In this document: positions 1 through 9,933 of the stretch, piece by piece
Layout of the letters: each line of letters opens with the position of its first letter
Position numbering within the stretch: position 1 is the first letter of the stretch
DNA from: Theileria orientalis strain Shintoku
Lineage: Eukaryota > Apicomplexa > Aconoidasida > Piroplasmida > Theileriidae
DNA length: 64,000 nt
NCBI RefSeq assembly: GCF_000740895.1
Contig: NC_025260.1
Coordinates: 2,460,001-2,524,000 of the forward strand
Direction: 5' to 3'
Made by a program: the position numbers and the translations under genes
Notes under the pieces: generated by a model
Databases searched by the model: none
What the model was told of the DNA's origin: nothing
What the model saw: the letters and a program-made list of their open reading frames with translations, nothing else

Positions 1-1470
1 TTCCTGGCAGGACTGTTCCTCTACAACTTCGCAATCAGCAACAAGGACTGTAACTCGATATCGAACTTTGACCCGGGAAAGCCGCTGATAAACCCAGGGC
101 ACTGCCTGAACACGAACGTGAAGGTGACGAAGTTCATATTTAACACGTGCAACCTGCTCTCAGAGTGGTCTCTGGGAGAAGTGCTGGCACTGGGAATGAC
201 AGCAGCGTTCGTGTCGCTGAAAACAGCGTACTGCGTGCGCTTCTACCTGCCGCCGAAAAAAATAGCATGCTCATACACGCTTATCGCGACATTCGGAATA
301 ACGTCACTCCTGCTTAACATACAGTTCTTCATGTGGCACAACAGGATCCTGAACAGACTGTCAGACGTGACGATGTACATAGAGTCGATCAACTCGTCGA
401 AGACGGAGTCTGATACGAGTTACGAAGGGAAGACGAACCTGGAGGCAATGGAAAGCACAGTGCCGAAGCTGAAGGTGGCAGTGAGCGGAAACAGCCAGAA
501 CCTGAAGAGACTGGAGTCGTACATAGAAGGAGGAAGCAACGAAGTTATGTACGAGCAGGACCGAGGAGAAGAAGAAAAGAAGAAGAAAACGAGAATTAAG
601 AGAATGATGTTCAAGGCAATAGACGTTATCAGGCACATTATGTACTCGAAGTTCATCATCTCGATCTTCTTCGGAGTATTCTTCTTCGTATCAGTGTACC
701 TCTTCGTATTCAGCTTCGTGACGAAGACGCCGCCAGCAGTGGTGAGCCAGGCGAAGGTGCAGGAGTTCCTGGACACAGGAGTGCCGGGAATATTCAAGGT
801 CATCAAGAAGAACCTGCCGGCGACGTACGGAGACTGCCTGAACGAAGCGAAGCCGCCGAACCCGTGCGTGGGAGACAAGCCAGCGTTCCTCTACGAGAAG
901 GGCTACAGGCTGGAGGTGACGTGGGTGACGGGGATCAACACGATACAGCTGGTGGACTCGAGCTTCGTAGTGCGCGACGACAGCAGAATACAGCTGAAGC
1001 TGCACCTGCTCTTCAAGTCGATCAGGCCAAACATAAAGCTGAGCCTGCCGAACCAGAACGTGGACATCTTCTCGGGAGACAACCTGTGCTGCGGAGACGA
1101 CATACACGTGGTGGTGGTGATCTCCTCAGAGTACGCACACACGTCGCCGTACCTGAGAGACGTGGTGCTGGAAAACTTCCAAATCAGCAACCTGAAGCTG
1201 CTGGGCGTGGTCTCGCAAGTCATCGACAAAATCGTGGACCTGACGGACTTCCTGGAGTACAGAATAGTCTACTACGGAAACGAGTACCTGAAGAAGCAGG
1301 AGCGCGTGCTGCGCTGGAGAGGACTCTACTTTAGCCCGCTGGAGTACTTCAACTTCCTGCTGGACCTGAACTACCCGGAAGGCCTTATTTTTCCTAAAAA
1401 GGAGGCTCAGAGCAAGGAAAGCGGAGCGGAGGCGGGAGCCGACGCACAGAGTGTAAAACAGCAGCAATAG
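1..1470 (+). CDS. PqiA-like multi-pass membrane protein, 5' end outside the window
   Basis: The frame is open from the first base, so the start codon lies upstream and 489 residues of the C-terminal part are visible. Hydrophobic stretches fall at about residues 1-13, 56-79, 88-111 and 218-240. The second carries EWSLGEVLALG followed by A..VSLK, which resembles the W-S-x-x-E-V-x-x-LG signature of PqiA/YebS-type membrane proteins; that family is tied to lipid transport in bacteria. After the last membrane segment comes a soluble domain of about 230 residues with paired cysteines (GDC, NPC, CCGDD), which is not typical of bacterial PqiA and may be a lipid-binding module. The tail is rich in Glu, Ala and Gln. 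Codons end mainly in G or C (CTG, AAG, AAC), as in other housekeeping genes here. The family assignment is inferred from one motif; another polytopic protein is possible. Confidence 0.5.
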   Translation, partial: FLAGLFLYNFAISNKDCNSISNFDPGKPLINPGHCLNTNVKVTKFIFNTCNLLSEWSLGEVLALGMTAAFVSLKTAYCVRFYLPPKKIACSYTLIATFGITSLLLNIQFFMWHNRILNRLSDVTMYIESINSSKTESDTSYEGKTNLEAMESTVPKLKVAVSGNSQNLKRLESYIEGGSNEVMYEQDRGEEEKKKKTRIKRMMFKAIDVIRHIMYSKFIISIFFGVFFFVSVYLFVFSFVTKTPPAVVSQAKVQEFLDTGVPGIFKVIKKNLPATYGDCLNEAKPPNPCVGDKPAFLYEKGYRLEVTWVTGINTIQLVDSSFVVRDDSRIQLKLHLLFKSIRPNIKLSLPNQNVDIFSGDNLCCGDDIHVVVVISSEYAHTSPYLRDVVLENFQISNLKLLGVVSQVIDKIVDLTDFLEYRIVYYGNEYLKKQERVLRWRGLYFSPLEYFNFLLDLNYPEGLIFPKKEAQSKESGAEAGADAQSVKQQQ

Positions 1471-2074
1471 CAACCAGAGAACCATGAATAAAAGCGCACA
1501 TTAAACCGGCGTACGTAGCCTCTGAACGAAGCGAAAGCGGAGAAGAGGAAGTAAAGTAGAGATGTTCAAAGTCTGAAGCTTAGACGAGGAAAAGGTTACT
1601 GAGGAGTAAGCCGGGGGAAGGAAATTTTAAACACGGTTGTAATATAACGCCAAATACAATATATGCTAGTTAGGAAAGGTAAATACATGAGTGTACGGTA
1701 AGTAGTATGTATGGAATAGAGTAATTTGCCCAGTAAAGGGGGAACTGGGACAAGAGAGGTGGAAAAGAAGGCGAGATAGCGAGGAGTGGGATTCTGAGAA
1801 AACGAAGGAAAACAGAATGAGAAAACAAGAAATTATGACGAAAAAATTAAAGAAGGATGGAATAAGTGGCATTACAGGAGGAAAGACGGGAATGTGTAGG
1901 CATTTGAGGAGGATTAGACAGAATGAACAACTGTGCAAAGAGTGCGCAGGTAAAAAAAGGCAAAAACGAGGAAAGTAGAAAGAATATGTGATATGACTAA
2001 AAAGTAGGACTTGAAAAAAGTCAATGTTTGTGTATGTGTAGGAGTAATAAGGAGATATAATGTAAAGAATACGG
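1471..2074. other. Intergenic: 3' and 5' flanks of two plus-strand genes
   Basis: Purine-rich plus-strand sequence with no convincing coding frame. A long open frame exists on the opposite strand at 1666-2175, but it translates to low-complexity Phe/Leu/Ser-rich sequence expected from a purine-rich complement and overlaps the signal-peptide exon that starts at 2075. Confidence 0.5.
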
Positions 2075-4157
2075 ATGAGTAAAATGCTGTCAAGCAAGCA
2101 TATACTTACCATTTTGGTAACTATCGTAATAGCAATAACATACAAACCATGTGTTTCAATAAATAATGTAAACAAAGTAAATAGAGTGAGTTGAAAGACG
2201 TAAAAGTAGAAAGTTATACATCGTACAGTAGTGTAGTAAAATCAAAAAATAAAAAATAACTTGAATTCTTCAGATAAAATTGTCATTTTTGCAAAAGGAC
2301 GCTGATAATCAGGACACGCCAGAATCAGGTAGTGTAGATTGGTAGCAAAAGTAACATATACTGAAAAATGTGTCGTAGACAGTACCAACATTAACACATT
2401 AGACAAATTTTACGTCCATTAAAGTAGTTAGTAAATGCTGATTGAGATTCTTACACTTAAATTCAGTGAAAAGTGGAGAAACAGTGGATGTGGTGAGCAA
2501 TAAGGATGTTGGAGCAGGCGGTGGAGCCACTAAGGATTCTAGTGTAGACTCCCATACAGAAACTAAGGAAGTTGATAAGCATGAACAGGATAAAGCAGTA
2601 GGAGAACCTGCCAAGAAGGAAGAAGAACAAGGAGGAGGTGCAAAGAATGAAAGTGAGGATGCCGGCTCTGAGGAGAAAAAACCAACTGGGGATGCTGAAG
2701 GTTCAAAATCAGCTGATAACGGTGAGTCGTCCAAAGAAGCACCAGTAGAAGTATCTAAGGGTGCTGGGGGCGATCAAGATTCACATGTAGATGCTGGTAC
2801 AGGTGGAGCCAAAGCAGACACGGGTTCTTATCATGTCGATCATAGTGATGATCATGATCATGAGGATAATGAAGAGGACCATGATCAAGGTAAACATGAA
2901 CACGAAGAACATGAAGCAGAGGATTCATCAACCCATAAGGATAATGAGGGTGCCAAGGAAGAGCATAAGGAATCTGGAGAACAAGAAAATCACCAAGAGT
3001 CACCAGACGGCGGCCACAAACCAGGTGGTCAAGTCGAGAGTAAACAAACAGAGGCAGAGGGGCACACCCACAGTCAGGTGGAACACAACCGGGGGGAAGA
3101 GGCAGATGCTACAAAAGGTGAAGGCGTAGCCGTTCACAATCAAGCAACATCTGATGCCCAAACAGGAGGAGTCGCTGGTAGCCCAGAGGGCGCTCCGTCC
3201 AAAGAAGCAGCTCCGGACCAAACAGGAGCCTCGAATGACGGTGGTAAAGGTGGCCAGGAGGACAAGCACGCCACAGAAACGCAGCAAGCAGATACACATG
3301 TGGTTGGCGAGGCACACCCGCACCAGCCAGCCGGAACACCTGAAGCAACACACCTTGCTGCACCAGCTCCTACACAGCCATCCGAGAGTACCCAGAATGT
3401 TGTTAAAGACCACGTGCAGCCAGCGGCCGATACAAGTCACGCAGCTCCAGAGACTGGAGCCAGTGTAGCTCAACAAGGTAATAATACTCAAGCACCTACC
3501 AATACTCAGACAGCGCCCAACCCAGTTGATCTAGCCAGTTTAACTGACGAAGAAAAGAAGAGAGTTGTAGACTTTTGGAAAAAAGCCAGTGGAGACTGCT
3601 CCGTGGACTGCACCCACTCGTGTAGGAGCGAGCTGCAAGGAGCCACCCAGTGCGTGAGCGTAACTAACAACTCCCTAAGTTGCTCGACATTTGGCGACTC
3701 AGCTACGCTGACGTGCCCAGAAGGTTATACGCCCTGCACTCAGCCAGTGGTGACTTCGCTAAAATCCTACACCGTCAAGAACAACGGTGTCGAAGTAGGG
3801 GCGCTGGAAGTCGACGGATCAAATTTCAGTAAGTGCATGGGTCTGGCCCTCACAACGCCAGACGGAAGGTGTGATAAAGCTAATCTAGTGGCAAACCTCC
3901 TGTTCACAGCAGGAGCTCTGAACCTAGACTACGAGACGAATGTAGCAGCAGATAAGCTAACCTTCAGCGACCTCAGAATTAAAAACGGCGATTACAAGGT
4001 CTGTATTTTCCAAAGGTACGAGGGGAACCCGGAGGGAATGACAATTTCGAACATCCTGACGAAACTGATGGATTTCATAAATCCCACGTCCTCCACGCCG
4101 AACCAAACAAGAACGGTGTTCGTCATGGAGGTAGGAACGCTGAAGGTATCGGATTAA
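2075..4157 (+). CDS. Secreted acidic repetitive protein with Cys-containing C-terminal domain (3 exons)
   Basis: Exons inferred at 2075-2185, 2274-2328 and 2467-4157; donors GTGAGT and GTAGTG, acceptors TTCTTCAG and AAATTCAG, phases 0 and 1 match. The large frame has no ATG near its 5' end, but splicing adds a 37-residue exon with a clear signal peptide (hydrophobic core ILTILVTIVIAI). About 350 residues follow that are rich in Glu, Asp, His, Gly, Gln and Lys, including an HDHEDNEEDHD stretch. The last 190 residues form a compact region with about ten cysteines (DCSVDCTHSC, CPEGYTPC). No membrane anchor is seen, so release into a secretory organelle or outside the parasite is likely. This layout is typical of fast-evolving piroplasm secreted antigens. 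I do not recognise the domain and see no FAINT-type repeats. Function unknown. Confidence 0.72.
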
Positions 4158-4583
4158 AGTTTAAAACACTGTAATATAGTTAAAATCTTTGTACGTGTTA
4201 AATGTAACAAGTATCGGCCGTCAAAAAAGAGTCTCAGTGTGTGGTTAGCAATAAGTTAAACATCGATGAATTTAATACAATAGAACCAGAAAACGATACC
4301 AATAAATAAAAGGATGATTTCGAACTGGATTCTTATTGGTTTAAAAACGAATAATAAAAATTATGGTAATTTATAGCACTATTTTTGTGTGATTCTTAAA
4401 TGACATCAGTAGTACATAAGATTCAATTTATGAAGATTTTTATTCAAAATAGTATTTTGGTGGTACTCTAATATTTTAATTAATTAACCAGAATATGTAA
4501 CATATGAATAGGATGTGGATTTCTTTTTAAAACGATATATGTACAATAGTTAATGCCTGCGGAAATAATGTATTTTATAAATA
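4158..4583. other. Intergenic AT-rich spacer
   Basis: AT-rich sequence between two plus-strand genes. It presumably holds the 3' UTR of the secreted protein gene and the promoter of the RING ligase gene. No coding frame, repeat or RNA gene was recognised. Confidence 0.5.
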
Positions 4584-5574
4584 ATGGGAAATTCTCAGAG
4601 GAAGTTTAAAAGAGAAGCTACAGATGAACCAGAAGAGGAGCTGGACCAGCGGATAGTCTCATTAGATATGCCAGGATACGTGATTCCAGTAAGAATTATA
4701 CATATTTAGCCGTTAATTAGAGGAATCAACTATAATTTGCAGATGTACGAAGACCCGCCAAAATCTAAGCCAGTAAGCAACGTAATGGTCCCAAATTTAA
4801 AATTTTCAAAATCCGTTTTCATACTAAAGAAGGACACAGTGACAGTGGACCCAGTAAGTGGATAACTAAGAAGTGGAAATGACAGTACATGAAAAACGTG
4901 TAGATACCACCGAAGTTTCTGATTTCCTTCGAGTATGACGCGGAAGAGAAGTGCTGCCTGTGCCTTAAGTTCGGCCAAGTACACAAGGGATTGAACAACG
5001 GAGTTCCAAGGTACGTTAAACAGAATCAACAAAAGCACAACGAACTTGTAGCTTCACAAAGCCGATCTGTGAAACGAAAGAAACGGACCTGAAGGTCGGG
5101 AAGAACGTAAAGTTTGAAATGGACTACGGGCTCATCGCGGAATTGAAACAAGTGACGCTGGAGTCGTGCTCATTCACGACGGAGAGGAAGTTCGTGCCAA
5201 TCCTGATGGTGGTGAGGTCGAAGGAAAGCGAGTTCAAGTACTACGTGATGTGCGGACTGAAAAACGACTACGCAAACCAGTGGAACATCTTCGTAACGAA
5301 GAGAAGAATACAAGTGGGAGACTTGGGGTACCAGGTTCAGGAGGTCTACGGGCTGAACCAGTCGGAGTACAACAACGTGGCCGAGGACAAGGACGAGAGG
5401 ATAAAAAAGTGCTCAATATGCCTCGATAAACCGTCTAACACAATCCTGATGCCGTGCAGGCACCTGTGCCTGTGTTCGGAGTGCTCAATCAGCCTGTCAG
5501 TGCAGATCGGCAGGTGCCCGATGTGCAGAGCCTGCGTGACGCAAATACTCCACATAAACAGCGTAAAAACGTAA
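4584..5574 (+). CDS. MGRN1/LOG2-type RING E3 ubiquitin ligase, probably N-myristoylated (4 exons)
   Basis: Exons inferred at 4584-4688, 4743-4853, 4904-5010 and 5052-5574; all junctions are GT-AG and in phase. The protein has about 281 residues. It starts MGNSQRKFK, a good N-myristoylation signal (Gly2, small residue at 5-6, basic residues after), so membrane attachment is likely. The middle has the beta-rich region of the MGRN1/RNF157/LOG2 family, with F.LKKDTVTVDP and FLISFEYDAEEK matching its conserved strands. The C-terminus is a C3HC4 RING: CSICLDKP, then MPCRHLCLCSEC and RCPMCR. These ligases transfer ubiquitin to membrane or trafficking proteins. The substrate here is unknown. Only the last exon shows as a long open frame, so the N-terminal half is easy to miss. 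Confidence 0.85.
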
Positions 5575-5594
5575 AGAGTATACAGTACACGATA

Positions 5595-5690
5595 GATCGG
5601 TTGTGTGTATGTGTGTGTGTATATATGTTCGTCTGTGTGTATGTGTGTGTATATATGTATGCATATCAGTGTATGTGTTGGTATTGAGAT
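5595..5690 (+). repeat. TG/TA-rich microsatellite
   Basis: Imperfect GTGTGTAT-type simple repeat just downstream of the RING ligase stop codon, lying between two convergent genes. Apparent open frames on both strands here are only the translated dinucleotide repeat. Confidence 0.85.
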
Positions 5691-5788
5691 AGTATGGTAT
5701 ACACACCAGTATACGTACATGTTCACAAGTGGGAAAGCGAAGGAAGGCGCAGTGTGTAAGGCACGTAAAGTAAATAAAACATTACATG

Positions 5789-8272
5789 TTAAACATCCAA
5801 ATTGGATATCACGGATAAGCCTCCAGAGGCGTTGCCTAGTAGTACAAGGTGCTGAGAGGGCACGGGACAAATGCTGGTGACGGGAGCGCCGAAGTTCAGC
5901 TCGCCGTCGATCCTGTAACTCAGGTTGTACAGGAGCACGAACTCGATGTTGTTGCTGAGCAGCTGGACGAGACCACGGTCCTCATCGCCGCAGCCCGGCT
6001 TGGCGTCCTTCGCAGGGCTGCCGCCGTTGTTGGACGCGCTCGTGGTGTACACGATCTGCTTCACGAGCAGGGAGCCGTCCATCAGGCCCATGTAAAGAAC
6101 ACTGCCGCTGGCGCGCGAGTTCGACACGTGGATGGTCGATATGGGCGTGGCGTTGTTGGTGAGCCTCGTCGCGCTGATGGTGCTGAGGAACGCGCCCTCG
6201 AAGGTGAAGATGTCGACCTTCACGTTGCCGTAAAGCACGAGCACGATCTGCTCGTGGTTGCAGAACTCGAAGGCGTTGACGCTGTAGACGCCCTGGTCGA
6301 GAGTGATGTTGGCGGCGCTGCCCTCACTCAGGTGACTCGAGTTGCAGAAGTGCCTGAGCTTGAAGGCGCGCGAGTAGATGGCGAAGTTGCCGTTGCCGTA
6401 GCCCACCCACAGGTCCCCGGTGGCAGCGCAGCTCCCCAGGCAGGATATGAAGACGACGTCGTCGTCGGCGGAGACCACTCCGTTCTCGGCCCTGTTCACG
6501 CCAGTGTTGTTCTTGTGCCTCCTGATCTTCAGCAGCTCCAACTCGTCGATCAGCACCTCCTCGGTATCAGTGACTATGCTCTCCTGGCTGCTGAGCGAGT
6601 TGTGGCTTTGAGTGCTAGAAAGCGTGTTAATGCTGCTGTTTGGGGTAAAGGAGGTCGTGGTGCCCAGGTTGACTGGGTAGATCATTTTAATCAGCTGCAA
6701 CTTGGGTATCTGGTACAGTAGCAGGTGGCCCAGGTGGTTCCCGATTGCGAGCAGTGAGCTGTAGTTGTGGAAGGTAGATATCAGCGACAAACAGTTCACT
6801 TCGAAGAGCGTCGAGTCTATCGCCCTGTTCATGTCGCACCCGCTCTCTGAGTCGATCGAGTTGTCTCTGGAGAGGTACTTGTCGTAGACCGTGCGCGTGT
6901 CCAGCACCAGCAGCTCGTCGAGGCTGAAGAACGAGTAGAAGATTATCTTCCCGCACTGAGTTCCGCACACCAGCACCCTGCCCATCCCGGGAACGTTTCC
7001 GAATATGGTCTTAGTCACGTAGTAGGGCAGCAGGCTCTTCCGCTGCGTCATCGTGTTGATGAAGTAGTAGTTGTTCATGAGGCCGTCCTCGTCGCCCGCG
7101 TTCTTGTTGTAGTACTTGATGTAGTTGGTGTTCTGGTAGTAGTTCGAGACCACCTGGAACGGGTGCAGGTACCGCTCTAGCGAGTCCGGCGTCTGGAGCA
7201 CTATGCACTTCTGGTCCTTCCCGCTCTCCGCCCTCTGGTACGTCTTCGACGACTTGACCGAGTCGTAGAAGACGCCCAGCGTCGGCCCCTTCCTCCCCGG
7301 CTTACTCGGTATCTCATAGTTCGTCCAGGTCGGACTCTTTTCCTTCTTCTTCGAGCTGCCCATGGAGCTCGTGCTGGTGGTGACGAATACGTTTTCCTTT
7401 GCCGTAGGGCTGGTCGTAGCAGCTGTGGTCTTGGTCTTCTGCGTTTTCCCTAACTTGCCGCTGGACGATTTTTGGAAAATAGACTCGAATGTTTTTGAGC
7501 TCGATTTATGCTTTTTGCGATGTTTTGCCTTGAGTTCCTTCTTCGGCGACAGGTCTATGTCCGAAAATCCCAAATCCCGGGAAGGTTCTGATAATCGGTC
7601 CGGGGACTGTTGGTCTGAGAGGTTGTACTCGGGCGGCTCGTCGCCCAGCCGGTCCTCTTTATCTTCTCCTCCAGATACTGACGACTCTGAGAGCTCTTCA
7701 TCCGATTCCACTGTCATCAGTCTCAGAGCTTCCCTGTGAATTTTACTCATCTCAGCCTCGTCCCGAATAGGTATTTGCCTGAAACGCGATGGAGCTGATT
7801 CACTGTTCCCAGACTCATCTCCCGAGTTATCAGAGTTTCTTAAACCGTTTTCTCCAGTCTTTTCAACGTCAGTGGAATAGTTGGCCAAATTATTGTAATT
7901 TGGGCCGCCCAAATGAGTGGATGTGGTCTCTGAACTCCCGCTTTCCTCCGGTTCATCAACGTTATTAAAGCCGTAGTCTAGTCTTTGTATAACTCTCTCA
8001 CTGATTTGTGAATCTAAATTTGATTGAAACTGTATAGACTCTGAGATGGATCTTTCATGTTCACACCTCTCTGACTGCCAAGTGTAGCCTGATTCGTAGA
8101 AATTAGGACTGAAATTGTTGCGATCGCCTTCTAATGATTCATTTATTTCAGTAACACCTAGATTCTGATTCAAATTCGGGTCTACTTGCTCGGAATGTGG
8201 AGTATCAATGGGTTGATCCAAGCTGATCTCCTTGAAATCTACTTCCGTATCTTCCGACCTTCCGTTTGACAT
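5789..8272 (-). CDS. Conserved protein with disordered N-terminus and beta-propeller-like C-terminal half
   Basis: Single-exon gene of 827 residues, ATG start at the 8272 end. Residues 1-320 are hydrophilic and rich in Ser, Glu, Asp and Asn, with a basic KAKHRKKHKSSSK patch near 245 that could be a nuclear signal. From about 330 the sequence becomes ordered: GRVLVCGTQCGKIIFYSF, LLAIGNHLGHLLLYQI, DLWVGYGNGNFAIYS and GSVLYMGLMDGSLLVKQI are spaced like blades of a WD40/YVTN-type propeller, although canonical GH/WD pairs are not evident. A scaffold role would fit, but none can be assigned. The gene is convergent with the RING ligase and divergent from the zinc-knuckle gene. Confidence 0.75.
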   Translation of the reverse strand: MSNGRSEDTEVDFKEISLDQPIDTPHSEQVDPNLNQNLGVTEINESLEGDRNNFSPNFYESGYTWQSERCEHERSISESIQFQSNLDSQISERVIQRLDYGFNNVDEPEESGSSETTSTHLGGPNYNNLANYSTDVEKTGENGLRNSDNSGDESGNSESAPSRFRQIPIRDEAEMSKIHREALRLMTVESDEELSESSVSGGEDKEDRLGDEPPEYNLSDQQSPDRLSEPSRDLGFSDIDLSPKKELKAKHRKKHKSSSKTFESIFQKSSSGKLGKTQKTKTTAATTSPTAKENVFVTTSTSSMGSSKKKEKSPTWTNYEIPSKPGRKGPTLGVFYDSVKSSKTYQRAESGKDQKCIVLQTPDSLERYLHPFQVVSNYYQNTNYIKYYNKNAGDEDGLMNNYYFINTMTQRKSLLPYYVTKTIFGNVPGMGRVLVCGTQCGKIIFYSFFSLDELLVLDTRTVYDKYLSRDNSIDSESGCDMNRAIDSTLFEVNCLSLISTFHNYSSLLAIGNHLGHLLLYQIPKLQLIKMIYPVNLGTTTSFTPNSSINTLSSTQSHNSLSSQESIVTDTEEVLIDELELLKIRRHKNNTGVNRAENGVVSADDDVVFISCLGSCAATGDLWVGYGNGNFAIYSRAFKLRHFCNSSHLSEGSAANITLDQGVYSVNAFEFCNHEQIVLVLYGNVKVDIFTFEGAFLSTISATRLTNNATPISTIHVSNSRASGSVLYMGLMDGSLLVKQIVYTTSASNNGGSPAKDAKPGCGDEDRGLVQLLSNNIEFVLLYNLSYRIDGELNFGAPVTSICPVPSQHLVLLGNASGGLSVISNLDV

Positions 8273-8621
8273 TTTCTACTTATATTTCAGCAAAAAACAC
8301 CAAAAGATAAAAATTTCATTTCTAGTAAAAATTGATTACCAAACCTCAGTTTGTGTTAAATATCCTCACCATACATGGAAACAAAGAGAGTGAACACAAT
8401 AAGACTTTAATTCAATATATTTGTTCGAATAACAACAATTATGTATTATATAAATATGTGTTTAAATTGTGGACAAAGGGAAGGGCAAATAATTTAAAAT
8501 GGAGCTCTGTGTTATAATAAAATTTTAGTACATTTTCTAAAATATATTATAGTCCAATCTGATCACATCGCAACGAGATAGGATCTCATTAGGAGTTAGA
8601 TTCTACCCACTGATTTAAAGA
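8273..8621. other. Divergent intergenic region
   Basis: About 350 AT-rich bases between two divergent start codons, presumably the shared promoter region. A 61-codon frame at 8332-8517 has no supporting features and is not annotated. Confidence 0.45.
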
Positions 8622-9933
8622 ATGGCTGGATCGACGCCGCTTGACCATTCCAGCAAACACAGAAGAAAGTTTGTTAAGCCTAGGCATAGAATATTAGTTG
8701 CCACGTAGAGAAAAATACTAAGTGCGAAATTAAATAATAATTATTTTTAGAAGTCGGTTTGACGACCCGAACCCCTCAAAACGATCAGGTTTTCACGACT
8801 CCCAAGATGTATCGCACCCTCAGCAGTCGATCTCCGGCAGCGTGGCCACAAACTTTACCCAGGGAGTATTTCACGGATTTCATAGGGACCCGAACAGCTC
8901 AGATAAGGGCGCCATGGAACAAAATGGAAGATTCCACCCTCAGATCGTGCCACCGCTACAGCCAATGGCAGCGTATCAGCCGTTCATGGCGCCAGGCCCA
9001 CAAATGCCCCCGCCAGTACACCTTCCCCAGCCCTTTCAGATTCCGCCAGTCACACAAGTGCCGGGAGGCCTGCCGTTTCCAGTGCCGCAGTTCATTCCGC
9101 CACCACACCAGCCCAGTACGAACGGCGTTCACTTTGACAAGTTAAAAGATAAGGAGGACTTGGACGCGTGCAACGTGGGAATTATGGCGAGCGTCCTCAG
9201 TAAACTGAGGAAAGGCGAGGGTTTCGTGCCCTATAGGCCGCTGGATAACGTGGTGGATGTGCCTAACAGGCGCCCGAGTCAACCAGCACAGGAGCCAACG
9301 CTGGTGCAGCGTAACCAGGTGGAGGACTTCTACGACGAACTCGATGAACTGTTCCAGCAGTACAAGGAAGAAATAGACCCGAACGACCCGAAGTACAACT
9401 ACTCCCGAAGGAGGAAGTTTAGCCTGAACCGCCAGACGGCACAGCCGATAAAGATTGTGAGTCCCGAGGACCTAATTAACACAGTCAAGAGGGACTTATA
9501 CACACCCGCGAATGCCCCAGTGTCTGTGACCGATTCGTACGGACTCGGTGCCAAGGAGGGCATCGGCATGGGCTCAAACGAGGACCTGTTTGAGTCGTTC
9601 AGGAGGAAGCGGTCGAGCAAGTACCACGAGACTTACGCCATAAGGTACCTTGGCCAAAAAAACAATTGCTTCAGGGAATCGGTGAGGAAGGACCCCAACT
9701 GCATAGTGGTTTCCAGCGGTGAGCTGTGCTACTCCTGCAACCAGGTAACCCAGAGTATACAACTAATCAGATATTCACGCCCCAAGTCGTCTGTTCACTA
9801 CCCCTATAAAGTAGTACACGCTGCCTGTATCAGCAGTATCGCCTGCCAGTACTATCTTAGCCCATTGCCAGTGAATAACCACAATGTGTAGCCTGGACAC
9901 TTTGCGAAGGACTGCAAGTACGGAATCACCTAG
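8622..9933 (+). CDS. Proline-rich CCHC zinc-knuckle protein, possible splicing factor (3 exons)
   Basis: Exons inferred at 8622-8668, 8751-9744 and 9892-9933. The first intron uses a GTTTGT donor; the second is 147 nt with a GTAACC donor. The protein has about 360 residues. It starts with a basic SSKHRRKSRFD segment, followed by a Pro/Gln-rich stretch at about 60-125. Near residue 150 comes SKLRKGEGFVPYRPLDN with VEDFYDELDELF shortly after, which loosely recalls the K-L-x-Y-x-PLD...VE-FY region of U2 snRNP-associated CHERP-type proteins. The second intron splits the zinc knuckle: exon 2 ends at CYSCNQ and exon 3 supplies PGHFAKDCKYGIT, giving C-x2-C-x4-H-x4-C. Single-stranded RNA binding is expected from the knuckle. 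A pre-mRNA splicing role is inference. Confidence 0.75.

Noticed and set aside
1666..2175. 169-codon open frame on the minus strand
   Set aside because: Low-complexity Phe/Leu/Ser-rich translation of a purine-rich complement; it overlaps the signal-peptide exon of the plus-strand secreted protein.
5454..5880. Several frames full of CVCVYM or HTHTYI residues
   Set aside because: Translations of the TG/TA microsatellite.
6687..6968. Frames on both strands within the 827-residue gene
   Set aside because: Out-of-frame shadows rich in Arg, Ala and Leu; the main frame is uninterrupted and has better composition.
8332..8517. 61-codon plus-strand frame
   Set aside because: Lies in AT-rich promoter DNA, lacks any motif and is not extended by splice signals.
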